Assembly (NCBI RefSeq): GCF_001613425.1
Contig: NZ_BDCI01000059.1
Coordinates: 1 to 47,364, forward strand
DNA from: Nocardia vulneris
GTDB lineage: Bacteria > Actinomycetota > Actinomycetes > Mycobacteriales > Mycobacteriaceae
Direction: 5' to 3'
Length of the DNA stretch: 47,364 nucleotides
Shown: in pieces, positions 32,506 through 41,555 of the stretch
Layout: every line of letters starts with the position of its first letter
Position numbering within the stretch: position 1 is the first letter of the stretch
Notes under the pieces: model-generated
The model's input: the letters and a program-made list of their open reading frames with translations, nothing else
The model's database searches: none
What the model was told of the DNA's origin: nothing
Translations under genes and position numbers: made by a program

Positions 32506-33576
32506 GTGACGCAACCGTCCGCGATCGACGACATTCTGGCCGAGCACGCCGGCCTGGAAACGCAGCTGTCCGATCCGGCGCTGCACAACGATCCGGGCGC
32601 CGCGCGCCGGGTCGGCAAGCGGTTCGCCGAGCTCGCGCCGATCATGGCGACCTACACCAAGCTGAAGTCCGCGCGCGAGGATCTGGCCGCCGCGCAGGAA
32701 CTCGCCGCCGACGACGCGGCCTTCGCCGCCGAGGTCCCGGACCTGGAACGTCAGGTCGGCGAGCTGGAGCAGGCGCTGGCCGATCTGCTCGCGCCGCGTG
32801 ATCCGCACGACGGTGACGACGTGGTGCTCGAGGTGAAATCCGGTGAGGGCGGCGAGGAATCGGCGCTGTTCGCCTCCGATCTGGCCCGCATGTACGTCCG
32901 CTACGCGGAGCGGCACGGCTGGAAGGTCGAGATCCTCGACGTCACCGTGTCCGATCTCGGCGGCTACAAGGACGCGACGCTCTCGATCAAGAGCCGCGAT
33001 GCCGCGCGTGACGGCGTGTGGTCGCGGTTCAAGTTCGAAGGCGGCGTGCATCGCGTACAGCGGGTGCCGGTGACCGAGTCGCAGGGCCGGATCCACACCT
33101 CCGCCGCGGGCGTGCTCATCTACCCCGAACCCGACGAGGTGGAAGAGGTGCAGATCGACGAGAGCGACCTGCGCGTCGATGTCTACCGGTCCTCCGGCAA
33201 GGGTGGTCAGGGCGTCAACACCACCGACTCCGCCGTCCGGCTCACCCACCTGCCCACCGGCATCGTGGTGACCTGCCAGAACGAGCGTTCGCAGCTGCAG
33301 AACAAGGCTCGCGCCATGCAGGTGCTGGCCGCCCGGTTGCAGGCGCTGGCCGAGGAGCAGGCCGATCAGGAGGCGGCGGCGGGCCGGGCCAGCCAGATCC
33401 GCACGGTCGACCGTTCCGAGCGCATCCGCACCTACAACTTCCCGGAGAACCGGATCACCGACCATCGCATCGGCTTCAAGGCGCACAACCTGGACTCGGT
33501 GCTGGACGGCGACCTGGACGCACTGCTGGACGCGCTCGGCAAGGCGGACCGCGAGGCCCGAATGGCCGCGGAGTAA
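32506..33576 (+). CDS. prfA: Peptide chain release factor 1
   Basis: 356 residues. It recognises UAA and UAG stop codons and triggers peptide release. GGQ is at 233-235 in SSGKGGQGVNTTDSAVR; the codon-reading tripeptide is PVT in RVPVTESQG, which fits the PxT rule of RF1. The N-terminal coiled-coil domain and C-terminal helix are complete. GTG 32506 follows AGAAGGAAGC. The next gene, prmC, methylates the GGQ glutamine. Confidence 0.96.
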   Translation: MTQPSAIDDILAEHAGLETQLSDPALHNDPGAARRVGKRFAELAPIMATYTKLKSAREDLAAAQELAADDAAFAAEVPDLERQVGELEQALADLLAPRDPHDGDDVVLEVKSGEGGEESALFASDLARMYVRYAERHGWKVEILDVTVSDLGGYKDATLSIKSRDAARDGVWSRFKFEGGVHRVQRVPVTESQGRIHTSAAGVLIYPEPDEVEEVQIDESDLRVDVYRSSGKGGQGVNTTDSAVRLTHLPTGIVVTCQNERSQLQNKARAMQVLAARLQALAEEQADQEAAAGRASQIRTVDRSERIRTYNFPENRITDHRIGFKAHNLDSVLDGDLDALLDALGKADREARMAAE

Positions 33577-33601
33577 CGAGCTTTCGGGCAGAGTCTGCGA
33601 A

Positions 33602-34477
33602 ATGTCCACGACCAGGGTGGCGTTGCGCCCCGCCATCAACGATGCCGTCGCGGCGTTGCGGGCGGCGGGGGTGCACAGCCCGCAAGCCGACGCCGAACAC
33701 CTTGCCGCGCATGTGCTCGGCGTGCAGCGCAGCCGGTTGCTGATGACGCCGCTCATCACGCCGGGGGAGCTGGCCGAGTACCGTGCGCTGGTCGCGCGCC
33801 GGGCGGAGCGAATTCCGTTGCAACACTTGACCGGAACCGCGGCGATGGGCGATATCGACCTGGCGGTCGGGCCCGGTGTCTTCGTACCGCGGCCCGAGAC
33901 CGAGCTGCTGTTCGCCTGGGCGCTGGCGCAATTGGCGGCGCTGCCGCACGACCATGCGCCGATCGTCGTCGATCTGTGCACGGGTTCCGGCGCGCTCGCG
34001 TTGGCCATCGCGCATGCCCGGCCCGATGCCGTGGTCCATGCCGTCGAACTCGATCCGGCCGCGCTGCGGTGGGTCCGGCGCAACGCCGATCAGCGCGGCG
34101 CCGACGGGGACACCCCGATCGTCCTGCACGCCGCCGACGTCACGGACCCGAACCTGCTGCGCGAGCTGGACGGCCGCGTCGATGTCGTGGTGTCCAACCC
34201 GCCCTACATCCCCGAGGGCGCCCAACTCGATCCGGAAGTGGCCGACCACGACCCGCACCTGGCCCTGTTCGGCGGTCCGGACGGCCTGGACGTCATCCGC
34301 GGCATGCTGCCCACCATCGTCCGCCTGCTGCGCCCCGGCGGCAGCACGGCCATCGAACACGACGACGCGAACGGTTCCGACCTGGCCGCGCTGCTGGCCG
34401 CCGCGGATTTCGCCGACATCGTCGAGCATCCGGACTTAGCGGGCAAACCACGCTTCGTCGCCGCAAATCGCCCCTGA
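33602..34477 (+). CDS. prmC: Release factor glutamine methyltransferase
   Basis: 291 residues. It transfers a methyl group from SAM to the Gln of GGQ in release factors. The N-terminal helical domain (RPAINDAVAALRAAGV) is followed by a SAM-binding motif (VVDLCTGSGALALAIA) and the catalytic NPPY (199-202) in VVSNPPYIPEGAQ. FVPRPETELL is a PrmC signature. It lies 25 bases after prfA, its substrate gene, and was formerly named hemK. Confidence 0.95.
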   Translation: MSTTRVALRPAINDAVAALRAAGVHSPQADAEHLAAHVLGVQRSRLLMTPLITPGELAEYRALVARRAERIPLQHLTGTAAMGDIDLAVGPGVFVPRPETELLFAWALAQLAALPHDHAPIVVDLCTGSGALALAIAHARPDAVVHAVELDPAALRWVRRNADQRGADGDTPIVLHAADVTDPNLLRELDGRVDVVVSNPPYIPEGAQLDPEVADHDPHLALFGGPDGLDVIRGMLPTIVRLLRPGGSTAIEHDDANGSDLAALLAAADFADIVEHPDLAGKPRFVAANRP

Positions 34478-34515
34478 AAGGTGGTCGGGGCGAGCCCGCG
34501 TGACAGGATGGTCCG

Positions 34516-35181
34516 GTGAGTACCGTCTACGACTGCGCGGATCCCGACCTGCGCGCCGCCGGACTGACCGCAGCCACCAGCGCGCTGAAATCCGGCCGGC
34601 TGGTCGTGCTGCCGACCGACACGCTCTACGGTCTGGCCGCGGACGCCTTCGATGCCACCGCGGTGAGTTCGCTGCTCGCGGCCAAGCGCCGCGGCAGAGA
34701 CATGCCGGTGCCGGTCCTGGTCGGTTCCTGGCACACCATCGACGGCCTGGTCTTCTCGGTGCGCCCGCAGGCGCGGGAGCTGATCCGGGCGTTCTGGCCC
34801 GGCGGCCTGAGTCTCGTTGTGCAGCAAGCGCCTTCGCTCGCCTGGGATCTCGGGGACACCCGCGGCACGGTGATGCTGCGGATGCCGCTGCACCCGGTCG
34901 CCCTCGACCTGCTGCGCGAGGTCGGCCCGCTCGCGGTGTCCAGCGCCAACGTGTCCGGGCAGCCGCCCGCCAAGACCGCCGCGGAGGCCCGCGAGCAACT
35001 CGGCGACCTCGTGGGCACCTACCTCGACGGCGGGCCCGCCGCGCACGCCGTCGCCTCCACCATCGTCGACCTGACCGCCGATCAACCGCGCGTGCTGCGC
35101 GAGGGTGCCGTATCGATCGGCGATATCGCCGACGTCCTCGGCATGTCGCCGGAGGCGCTGTCCAGCGCCTCCATCCGATGA
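34516..35181 (+). CDS. Threonylcarbamoyl-AMP synthase (Sua5/YwlC/YrdC)
   Basis: 221 residues. It makes threonylcarbamoyl-AMP from threonine, bicarbonate and ATP, the first step of t6A37 in tRNAs that read ANN codons. YrdC signatures are LPTDTLYGLAADA (about 37-49), KRRGRDMPVPVLV, LRMPLHPVALDLL and VSSANVSGQPP. There is a short C-terminal extension but not the full Sua5 domain. GTG 34516 has no Shine-Dalgarno; CAGGAT (34504-34509) ends six bases before it, suggesting a leaderless mRNA even within this cluster. Confidence 0.93.
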   Translation: MSTVYDCADPDLRAAGLTAATSALKSGRLVVLPTDTLYGLAADAFDATAVSSLLAAKRRGRDMPVPVLVGSWHTIDGLVFSVRPQARELIRAFWPGGLSLVVQQAPSLAWDLGDTRGTVMLRMPLHPVALDLLREVGPLAVSSANVSGQPPAKTAAEAREQLGDLVGTYLDGGPAAHAVASTIVDLTADQPRVLREGAVSIGDIADVLGMSPEALSSASIR

Positions 35182-35233
35182 TCGATCAGGCGCCGGCGCG
35201 AATGGGTGACCCGATGCTCGGGCGGTGCCGCGG

Positions 35234-36391
35234 ATGACCGGCTCCGGTGCGGTGGTCCCGCTGCGGGAGCTGCTGCTCGTCCTGCTCATCTCCGCGGTGA
35301 TCACCTTCCTCGCCACCGGCGGAATCCGCACGCTCGCCATCGGTTTCGGCGCCGTGGCGGTGCCGCGGGAACGTGACGTGCACGTCAAGCCGATCCCGCG
35401 GATGGGCGGCGTCGGCATCTACGTCGGGGTGGTCGGCGCGATGCTGTTCGCGCATCAATTGCCCGCGCTGCGAAGGGGTTTCGACTACAGCCCGAACATT
35501 CCGGCGGCGGTGCTGGTGGCCGCGACGATCATCGTCGCGGTCGGCATCGTGGACGACCGCTGGGGCCTGGACGCGCTCACCAAGTTCGCCGGGCAGGTGA
35601 CCGCCGCCGGTGTGATGGCCGTGATGGGGCTGAGCTGGTACAGCATCTACAACCCGTTCAACAACACCACGGTGTTCCTGGATGCGTTGCAGGGCGGCCT
35701 GGTCACCGTCGCGGTGACCGTCACGCTGGTGAACGCGATGAACTTCGTCGACGGCCTGGACGGCTTGGCCGCCGGGCTCGGCCTGATCGCCGCGATCGCG
35801 GTGTTCGTGTTCTCGCTCGGTCTGATGAACGAGCAGGGCGGTTCGGTGGACACCTACCCGCCCGCTCTGCTGGCCGCCGCGCTGGCGGGCGCCTGCCTGG
35901 GCTTCCTGCCGCACAATTTCCAGCCGGCCCGGATCTTCATGGGCGATTCGGGCTCGATGCTGATCGGGCTGGTGCTGGCCGCGGTCTCGACCAGCGCATC
36001 CGGGCGCATCCCGCTGCAGGGTTTCGGCCCGCGCGACATCGTCGGCCTGCTGTCGCCGCTGCTGCTGGTCGGCGCGGTGATGTTCATTCCGGTGCTGGAT
36101 CTGGTGCTGGCCATCGTGCGCCGGGTGCGCGCGGGTGTGAGTTTCTCCACTCCGGACAAGATGCACCTGCATCACCGGCTGCTGCAGATCGGGCATTCGC
36201 ACCGGCGGGTGGTGTTGCTCATCTACTTGTGGGTCGGCATCCTCGCGTTCGGCGCCGTCGGCACCGCGCTGATGGACCGGCGCCTGGTCATCCTGCTGAT
36301 GGCGGGCGGCCTGGTGTTCGCCCTGGTGGTGACCGCGATCCCCGGCCTGCGGCGCGGGGAGGAAGCCGAGCACCATCCGCCCTCCGGGTAA
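35234..36391 (+). CDS. wecA: UDP-GlcNAc (or related) undecaprenyl/decaprenyl-phosphate sugar-1-phosphate transferase
   Basis: 385 residues with about eleven membrane helices. WecA/Rfe family enzymes attach GlcNAc-1-phosphate to a polyprenyl phosphate; in mycobacteria this starts the arabinogalactan linker. Signatures are PIPRMGGVGIYVG, the Asp-rich VDDRWGLDAL, NFVDGLDGLAAG, FMGDSGSMLIG and the cytoplasmic His loop MHLHHRLLQIGHSHR. ATG 35234 is chosen; GTG 35225 (adding VPR) is equally possible. It sits between sua5 and the AtpI-like gene, as in M. tuberculosis. Confidence 0.92.
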   Translation: MTGSGAVVPLRELLLVLLISAVITFLATGGIRTLAIGFGAVAVPRERDVHVKPIPRMGGVGIYVGVVGAMLFAHQLPALRRGFDYSPNIPAAVLVAATIIVAVGIVDDRWGLDALTKFAGQVTAAGVMAVMGLSWYSIYNPFNNTTVFLDALQGGLVTVAVTVTLVNAMNFVDGLDGLAAGLGLIAAIAVFVFSLGLMNEQGGSVDTYPPALLAAALAGACLGFLPHNFQPARIFMGDSGSMLIGLVLAAVSTSASGRIPLQGFGPRDIVGLLSPLLLVGAVMFIPVLDLVLAIVRRVRAGVSFSTPDKMHLHHRLLQIGHSHRRVVLLIYLWVGILAFGAVGTALMDRRLVILLMAGGLVFALVVTAIPGLRRGEEAEHHPPSG

Positions 36392-36402
36392 GGTTTGTCG
36401 GC

Positions 36403-36858
36403 GTGAGCTTTGTTCCTACCCCTGTTCCCGGTCCGGACGCCCCGCTGAAGGCGGCGCTGCGCTACGGCTTGATCGGGCTGGGTGTGCTGGTCGTGCTCGC
36501 CGTCGCGATCGCCACGGCGGTCGCCGGCGTGCCCGGCCTGTGGGGTGCGCTGCTCGGCGCGGCCATCGGCGGTGGCTTCATCCTGACCACGGCCGCCGTG
36601 GTGTTGTTCGGCGCGAAGCTGCCGCCGACCACCGCGGGCATGGTGATGCTGGCCAGCTGGGTCGGCAAAATGCTGGTTGCCCTGATCGTTATAGCGATCT
36701 TGAATCAATTCGCCTTTTATGACCGGATCGCGCTGTTCCTGACCGTTGTCGGAGCGCTGGTAATCGTGCTCGGCGCGGAGACGTACGGCGTTCTGCGACA
36801 GAAGGTTCCGTACGTGACGGTGCCCGATGTGCCGAGCGACACAGCTACCGGCGAGTAA
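36403..36858 (+). CDS. AtpI-like membrane protein preceding the ATP synthase operon
   Basis: 151 residues with four helices (about residues 20-42, 45-66, 74-98, 103-125). The position right before atpB and the four-helix layout match AtpI-type proteins, which help c-ring assembly in other bacteria; the mycobacterial equivalent is Rv1303. Sequence identity in this family is low, so the call rests on context. GTG 36403 lies eight bases after TAAGGT (36389-36394) and may be leaderless. A 253-base gap with possible promoter signals separates it from atpB. Confidence 0.7.
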   Translation: MSFVPTPVPGPDAPLKAALRYGLIGLGVLVVLAVAIATAVAGVPGLWGALLGAAIGGGFILTTAAVVLFGAKLPPTTAGMVMLASWVGKMLVALIVIAILNQFAFYDRIALFLTVVGALVIVLGAETYGVLRQKVPYVTVPDVPSDTATGE

Positions 36859-37111
36859 TGACCGCCACCCCCCTACACGCTGTCGTAGATAACTTGGTAA
36901 AGTGTTGGTAAGCAAGCTGCCAAGCGAAGGGTGGTCACCCCGACCGCCCCGAGTGACGCTATGCTTACTGCCGTGCCGGGCTCCGAGGGGTTCCGGTTCT
37001 GCATGTCGACGATGTCGCCGACACACGTACAGACGCCAGGTGGAATCCCAACCCGCCGCACAGCTGCTGACGAATTTCGAGCCGACCTGAGTCGACCCAA
37101 ATTGATCGTCA
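36859..37111 (+). promoter_or_regulatory. Leader/promoter region of the atp operon
   Basis: No gene. Two TTGGTAA copies lie close together (near 36893 and 36905), and TATGCT at 36960-36965 is a possible -10, without a good -35. If atpB starts at CTG 37169, the leader extends to 37168. Confidence 0.35.
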
Positions 37112-37960
37112 ATGTCCGATCGAACCGCGGGATCAACCGAACCCACGGCCCGAACACGGGAGAGAACGCTGAGCGTCACCACTTTGGCGGGCGAGTTCCA
37201 CGCGCCATCGCTAACCGACTTCTTCCCTCCAGCGCTGCTGTTCGAGGGTACGCCGTTCGAACTCGATCGTTTGATGGCGATCCGGCTTCTGATGACCGGT
37301 GTCCTGATTGTCGTGATGATGCTCGCTTTTCGCAATCCGCGCCTCATCCCGCGCGGGCTGCAGAACGTCGCGGAAACCGGTCTGGTCTTCGTCAAGGAAC
37401 AGATTTGCGACGAAGTTTTGGGCAAGGAATCCGGACGTAAGTTCTTCCCGCTCATCGCGACCATCTTCTTCGCGGTCCTGTTCCTGAACTTCTCCGGTGT
37501 CATTCCCGGATTGAACATCTCGTCGAACGCTCGAATCGGCATGCCGCTGGTCCTGGCCGTCATCGCGTACGTCGCCTTCAACTACGTCGGCATCAAAAAG
37601 TACGGATTCTTTACGTACCTGCGTAGCAGCATCGTGGTACCGAATGTGCCCCCTGCGCTCCACGTACTGCTGATTCCGATCGAGTTCGTCTCGACCTTCA
37701 TCCTGCGTCCGTTCACGCTGACCGTCCGACTCATGGCGAACATGCTGGCCGGACATATCATGTTGGTGCTGTTCTTCAGTGCTACCTGGTTCTTCTTGTT
37801 CGACGCCGTCGCGTGGATGAAAGTGTTCTCGCCCTTCTCGCTCCTCGCGGGATTCGCGTTCACTCTCTTCGAGCTGTTGGTCATCTTCCTGCAGGCCTAC
37901 GTGTTTGCGCTGCTGACCGCCGTTTACATCGGACTCGCACAACACGCAGATTCACACTGA
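37112..37960 (+). CDS. atpB: ATP synthase subunit a
   Basis: 282 residues from ATG 37112, but the true start is probably CTG 37169, which would give 263 residues beginning with SVTTLAGEFHAPSL and has GGGAGAG six bases upstream; ATG 37112 has no ribosome binding site. Subunit a forms the proton half-channels beside the c-ring. The essential Arg is in FTLTVRLMANMLAGHIM (about residue 214), and the C-terminal helices with ELLVIFLQAYVFALLTAVY are complete. First gene of the atp operon. Confidence 0.93.
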   Translation: MSDRTAGSTEPTARTRERTLSVTTLAGEFHAPSLTDFFPPALLFEGTPFELDRLMAIRLLMTGVLIVVMMLAFRNPRLIPRGLQNVAETGLVFVKEQICDEVLGKESGRKFFPLIATIFFAVLFLNFSGVIPGLNISSNARIGMPLVLAVIAYVAFNYVGIKKYGFFTYLRSSIVVPNVPPALHVLLIPIEFVSTFILRPFTLTVRLMANMLAGHIMLVLFFSATWFFLFDAVAWMKVFSPFSLLAGFAFTLFELLVIFLQAYVFALLTAVYIGLAQHADSH

Positions 37961-38036
37961 CCTGCCTGACCGAACGTTAAAACCTGCTACACCTCGTCGA
38001 CCGGCGGGTGTGCAACAGAAAGGGAATGGAAGACTC

Positions 38037-38285
38037 ATGAGCCTCGCGTACCTGGCCCAGGAAGCCGCAACCACCTCTGAGAAGATCAAGGGCTACGGCG
38101 CCATCGGCTACGGTCTGGCGGCAATCGGCCCGGGCATCGGCGTCGGCATCGTCGTCGGTAAGGCCATCGAAGGTATCGCCCGTCAGCCGGAGCTGCAGGG
38201 CACCATCCGGACCAACATGTTCCTCGGCATCGCGTTCACTGAGGCGCTTGCCCTGATCGGCCTCGTCGCCGGCTTCATCTTCTGA
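38037..38285 (+). CDS. atpE: ATP synthase subunit c
   Basis: 82 residues, two helices forming a hairpin in the rotor ring. The proton-binding carboxylate is Glu69 in IAFTEALALIG; the Gly-rich first helix (IGPGIGVGIVVG) and the polar loop ARQPE are canonical. ATG 38037 has AAAGGGA upstream with somewhat long spacing. Mycobacterial subunit c is the target of bedaquiline. The N-terminal 15 residues before the first helix are longer than in E. coli. Confidence 0.96.
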   Translation: MSLAYLAQEAATTSEKIKGYGAIGYGLAAIGPGIGVGIVVGKAIEGIARQPELQGTIRTNMFLGIAFTEALALIGLVAGFIF

Positions 38286-38290
38286 TTCCG

Positions 38291-38854
38291 ATGAACGAGT
38301 TCTCTGTTCTCGCAGCGGGAAGCGGAGAGGATGTGAATCCTCTTCTCCCCGAGACATACGACATCGTCTGGTCCGTGGTCTGCGTCGCGATCATCGCGGT
38401 TCTCTTCTACAAGTACGTGATCCCACGTCTGATGAAGGTGCTCGACGAGCGCACCGACAAGATCGAGGGCGGCATCAAGCGCGCCGAGGTCGCGCAGGAA
38501 GAGGCCCAGCTCACGCTGCAGCAGTACCAGCAGCAGCTGGCCGACGCCCGGCTGGAGGCGGCCCGCATCCGCGAGGAAGCGCGCACCCAGGGCCAGCAGA
38601 TCCTCGCGCAGATGCGCGCGGAGGCCCAGGCCGAAAGCGACCGCATCGTCGCCGCTGGTCAGCACCAGCTGGAGGCACAGCGTCAGCACATCCTGACCGA
38701 ACTGCGCACCGAACTCGGCCAGACCGCCGTAGATTTGGCCGAAAAGATTATCGGACAGTCGGTTTCGGACGAAGCTAAGCAGGCTGCGTCCATCGAGCGG
38801 TTCCTGACCGAACTCGATGACGAGTCGAAGGCCGGCATCGGGGTCGGAAGGTAG
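38291..38854 (+). CDS. atpF: ATP synthase subunit b
   Basis: 187 residues. One N-terminal helix (about residues 25-44, DIVWSVVCVAIIAVLFYKYV) anchors the stator; a long coiled-coil rich in Ala, Glu, Gln and Arg (residues 60-165) reaches F1. Unlike mycobacteria, where b and delta are fused, this gene ends on its own at 38854, 97 bases before atpH, with a repeat in between. It starts five bases after atpE. Confidence 0.94.
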   Translation: MNEFSVLAAGSGEDVNPLLPETYDIVWSVVCVAIIAVLFYKYVIPRLMKVLDERTDKIEGGIKRAEVAQEEAQLTLQQYQQQLADARLEAARIREEARTQGQQILAQMRAEAQAESDRIVAAGQHQLEAQRQHILTELRTELGQTAVDLAEKIIGQSVSDEAKQAASIERFLTELDDESKAGIGVGR

Positions 38855-38858
38855 CCAT

Positions 38859-38910
38859 GCCTGAGCGAGTCAGCGGCCGGAGGCGGCAGCGCAGCGTAAC
38901 CATGCAGGCC
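38859..38910 (+). repeat. Intergenic repeat between atpF and atpH
   Basis: The core GGAGGCGGCAGCGCAGCG (38879-38896) and the following TAACCATGCAGG match the element at 42535-42586 (GGAGGAGGTAGCGGAGCG, TGACCACGCAGG) with only about six differences in 31 bases. Both begin with GCCTGAG and precede the next atp gene by 40 bases. Confidence 0.55.
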
Positions 38911-38951
38911 GCCTCGCGCAGGCAGAATCGAGCAGAGTGAAAGTGAGAAGC

Positions 38952-39764
38952 ATGTACGCAGCGAGCCGCGAGGCCTGCGCCCGGTCTCGGGAGGCGCTCA
39001 GGGCCGCTCTGACCGGAAGCGACAGTGTCGCGGCCACAACGGGTTCCGAATTGTTCGCCGTTGTCGCCGTGCTGGACGACCAGCGTTCGCTGCGTGTTGC
39101 GCTCGCGGACGTGTCGGTGCCGGGTTCGGCCCGGGCCGAGCTCAGCGAACGGGTCTTCGGTGGAAAGGTCAGCCCGGCCACGCAGGCGGTGCTGACCACC
39201 GCCGTGGCCCAGGACTGGTCCCGGACCACCGACCTGGTCGACACCCTGGTGTTGCTCGGGCAGGAGGCATTGCTCGAGTCGGCCGCGGACACCGGCCGGC
39301 TCGACGCGGTCGAGGACGAACTGTTCCGGCTCGGCCGGATCGTCAGCGACAACCCCGAGCTGGAGCAGGCCCTTTCCGATCGGACGAAGCCGGCCGAGGC
39401 CAAGCGGGCACTGATCGAGCGGCTGCTCAACGGCAAGACCGAAACCATCACCCTCACCCTGGCAGAACAGGTGGTGGCCAGGCAGCAGGGCTCGGTCGGC
39501 GCCTCGGCGTTCGACGAACTCTCCGACCTGGCAGCGGCTCGTCGTGACCAGATCGTCGCGCATGTCCGCGCGGCCATCGCACTCTCGGCACAGCAGCGGG
39601 AGCGGCTCGCCGCATCGTTGCACCGTATCTACGGCAAGCCGATTCAGGTGCACGTGCAGGTCGACCCGAGTCTGCTGAGCGGGCTGGTCGTACACGTCGG
39701 CGACGACGTGATCGACGGCAGCGCCATCGGCCGACTGGAACGGCTGCGTCGGTCCCTGGCCTGA
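38952..39764 (+). CDS. atpH: ATP synthase subunit delta
   Basis: 270 residues from ATG 38952; GTG 38937 in frame is a second choice. The protein (stator, linking b to the top of F1) is longer than E. coli delta (177), as is common in actinobacteria. N-terminal helical bundle (SREACARSREALRAAL) and C-terminal domain with LHRIYGKPIQVHVQVDPSLL and GDDVIDGSAIGRLERLRR are visible; the last segment is the delta signature. Confidence 0.93.
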   Translation: MYAASREACARSREALRAALTGSDSVAATTGSELFAVVAVLDDQRSLRVALADVSVPGSARAELSERVFGGKVSPATQAVLTTAVAQDWSRTTDLVDTLVLLGQEALLESAADTGRLDAVEDELFRLGRIVSDNPELEQALSDRTKPAEAKRALIERLLNGKTETITLTLAEQVVARQQGSVGASAFDELSDLAAARRDQIVAHVRAAIALSAQQRERLAASLHRIYGKPIQVHVQVDPSLLSGLVVHVGDDVIDGSAIGRLERLRRSLA

Positions 39765-39848
39765 CGCACACCCGGGTTCACCCACCCCGCCGGCTTCGCC
39801 GGCTGCCGACCCCCTCCCGACATTCGACACAGCGAGAGCAGGAAGAAC

Positions 39849-41486
39849 ATGGCGGAGCTGACGATCTCCTCCGACGAGATCCGTAGCGCGATCGAGAGCT
39901 ACACCCAGAGCTACACCCCGGAAACCTCCATCGAGGAAGTCGGTGTTGTCACCGACACCGCCGACGGCATCGCGCACGTGAGCGGGCTGCCCTCGGCGAT
40001 GGCCAACGAGCTGCTCGAGTTCCCGGGCGGGGTGCTGGGCGTGGCGCTGAACCTCGAGGACCGCGAGATCGGTGCGGTCATCCTCGGCGAGTACGCCGAC
40101 CTCGAAGAGGGCCAGCAAGTCCGCCGCACCGGCGACGTGCTCTCGGTGCCCGTCGGTGACAAGTTCCTCGGCCGCGTGGTCGACCCGCTGGGTCAGCCGA
40201 TCGACGGCCTCGGCGAGATCGAGGCCGAAGAGCAGCGCGTGCTCGAGCTGCAGGCCGCGACCGTGCTGGAGCGCCAGCCCGTCGAGGAGCCGCTGGCGAC
40301 CGGCATCACCGCCATCGACGCCCTCACCGCGATCGGCCGTGGCCAGCGTCAGCTGGTCATCGGTGACCGCAAGACCGGCAAGACCGCGGTCTGCATCGAC
40401 GCCATCCTGGCGCAGAAGGCCAACTGGGATTCCGGTGACCCGGCCAAGCAGGTGCGCTGCATCTACGTCGCCATCGGTCAGAAGGGTTCCACCATCGCGG
40501 GCGTCAAGACCGCGCTGGAAGAGCACGGTGCGCTGGAGTACACCACCATCGTCGCGGCCCCCGCCTCGGACTCCGCCGGCTTCAAATGGCTTGCGCCGTA
40601 CACCGGTTCGGCCATCGGCCAGCACTGGATGTACCAGGGCAAGCACGTTCTCATCGTGTTCGACGACCTGACCAAGCAGGCCGAGGCCTACCGCGCCATC
40701 TCGCTGCTGCTGCGTCGCCCGCCGGGCCGCGAGGCGTACCCGGGCGACGTCTTCTACCTGCACTCGCGCCTGCTGGAGCGTTGCGCCAAGCTGTCCGACG
40801 AGATGGGCGCCGGCTCGATGACCGGTCTGCCGATCATCGAGACCAAGGCCAACGACATCTCGGCGTTCATCCCGACCAACGTCATCTCCATCACCGACGG
40901 CCAGGTCTTCCTCGAGTCCGACCTGTTCAACAAGGGCGTCCGCCCGGCGATCAACGTCGGTACCTCGGTCTCCCGTGTCGGTGGCGCCGCGCAGACCAAG
41001 GGCATGAAGAAGGTCGCCGGTTCGCTGCGTCTGGAAATGGCCCAGTTCCGTGAGCTGGAGGCGTTCTCCGCGTTCGCCTCCGACCTCGACGCCGCCTCGC
41101 TCGCTCAGCTCGAGCGTGGCGCCCGCTGGGTCGAGCTGCTCAAGCAGGACCAGTACTCGCCGGTCGCGGTCGAGGACCAGATCGTCTCGATCTACCTGGT
41201 CGATGCGGGCTACTACGACTCGGTTCCGGTCGCCGACATCCGTCGCTTCAACCGTGAGGTGCTCGAGCACCTGCACCGGGCCGCGGCCGATGCCTTCAAG
41301 ACCATCGAGGGCGGCAAGGTGCTCGCGGACGAGGCCGCCGACCAGATCAAGGCCGAGACCGACAAGTTCAAGCAGGGCTTCCTCGCTTCCGACGGCAGCC
41401 GTGTCGTGAACGAGGCCGAGGCGGGCGACCTCGAGCACGAAGAGGTCGAGACCCTCTCGGTCACTCGCAAGCACGTCGAGAAGTGA
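39849..41486 (+). CDS. atpA: ATP synthase subunit alpha
   Basis: 545 residues, the mycobacterial length with an extended C terminus (KHVEK end). Non-catalytic nucleotide-binding subunit of F1. Walker A is GDRKTGKT (172-179) and a family signature is PAINVGTSVSRVGG. Mycobacterial alpha subunits carry a C-terminal extension of about 35 residues that suppresses ATP hydrolysis; a similar acidic tail (EAGDLEHEEVETLSVTRK) is visible here. AGCAGGAAG precedes ATG 39849. Confidence 0.96.
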   Translation: MAELTISSDEIRSAIESYTQSYTPETSIEEVGVVTDTADGIAHVSGLPSAMANELLEFPGGVLGVALNLEDREIGAVILGEYADLEEGQQVRRTGDVLSVPVGDKFLGRVVDPLGQPIDGLGEIEAEEQRVLELQAATVLERQPVEEPLATGITAIDALTAIGRGQRQLVIGDRKTGKTAVCIDAILAQKANWDSGDPAKQVRCIYVAIGQKGSTIAGVKTALEEHGALEYTTIVAAPASDSAGFKWLAPYTGSAIGQHWMYQGKHVLIVFDDLTKQAEAYRAISLLLRRPPGREAYPGDVFYLHSRLLERCAKLSDEMGAGSMTGLPIIETKANDISAFIPTNVISITDGQVFLESDLFNKGVRPAINVGTSVSRVGGAAQTKGMKKVAGSLRLEMAQFRELEAFSAFASDLDAASLAQLERGARWVELLKQDQYSPVAVEDQIVSIYLVDAGYYDSVPVADIRRFNREVLEHLHRAAADAFKTIEGGKVLADEAADQIKAETDKFKQGFLASDGSRVVNEAEAGDLEHEEVETLSVTRKHVEK

Positions 41487-41555
41487 CCCAGGTTCGAGAC
41501 TGATGCGAGCCATGGGTTACCCAATGCAAGCGAATGAAGGGAGTGTGAACCGCTG

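Noticed and set aside
39790..39815. GCCGGCTTCGCCGGC hairpin between atpH and atpA as a terminator
   Set aside because: It is short, lacks a U-tract and lies in the middle of an operon; possibly an mRNA processing or stability element.
38775..41513. 912-codon reverse frame opposite atpH and atpA
   Set aside because: A GC-driven shadow frame; the forward genes are certain and the reverse product has no recognisable domain.
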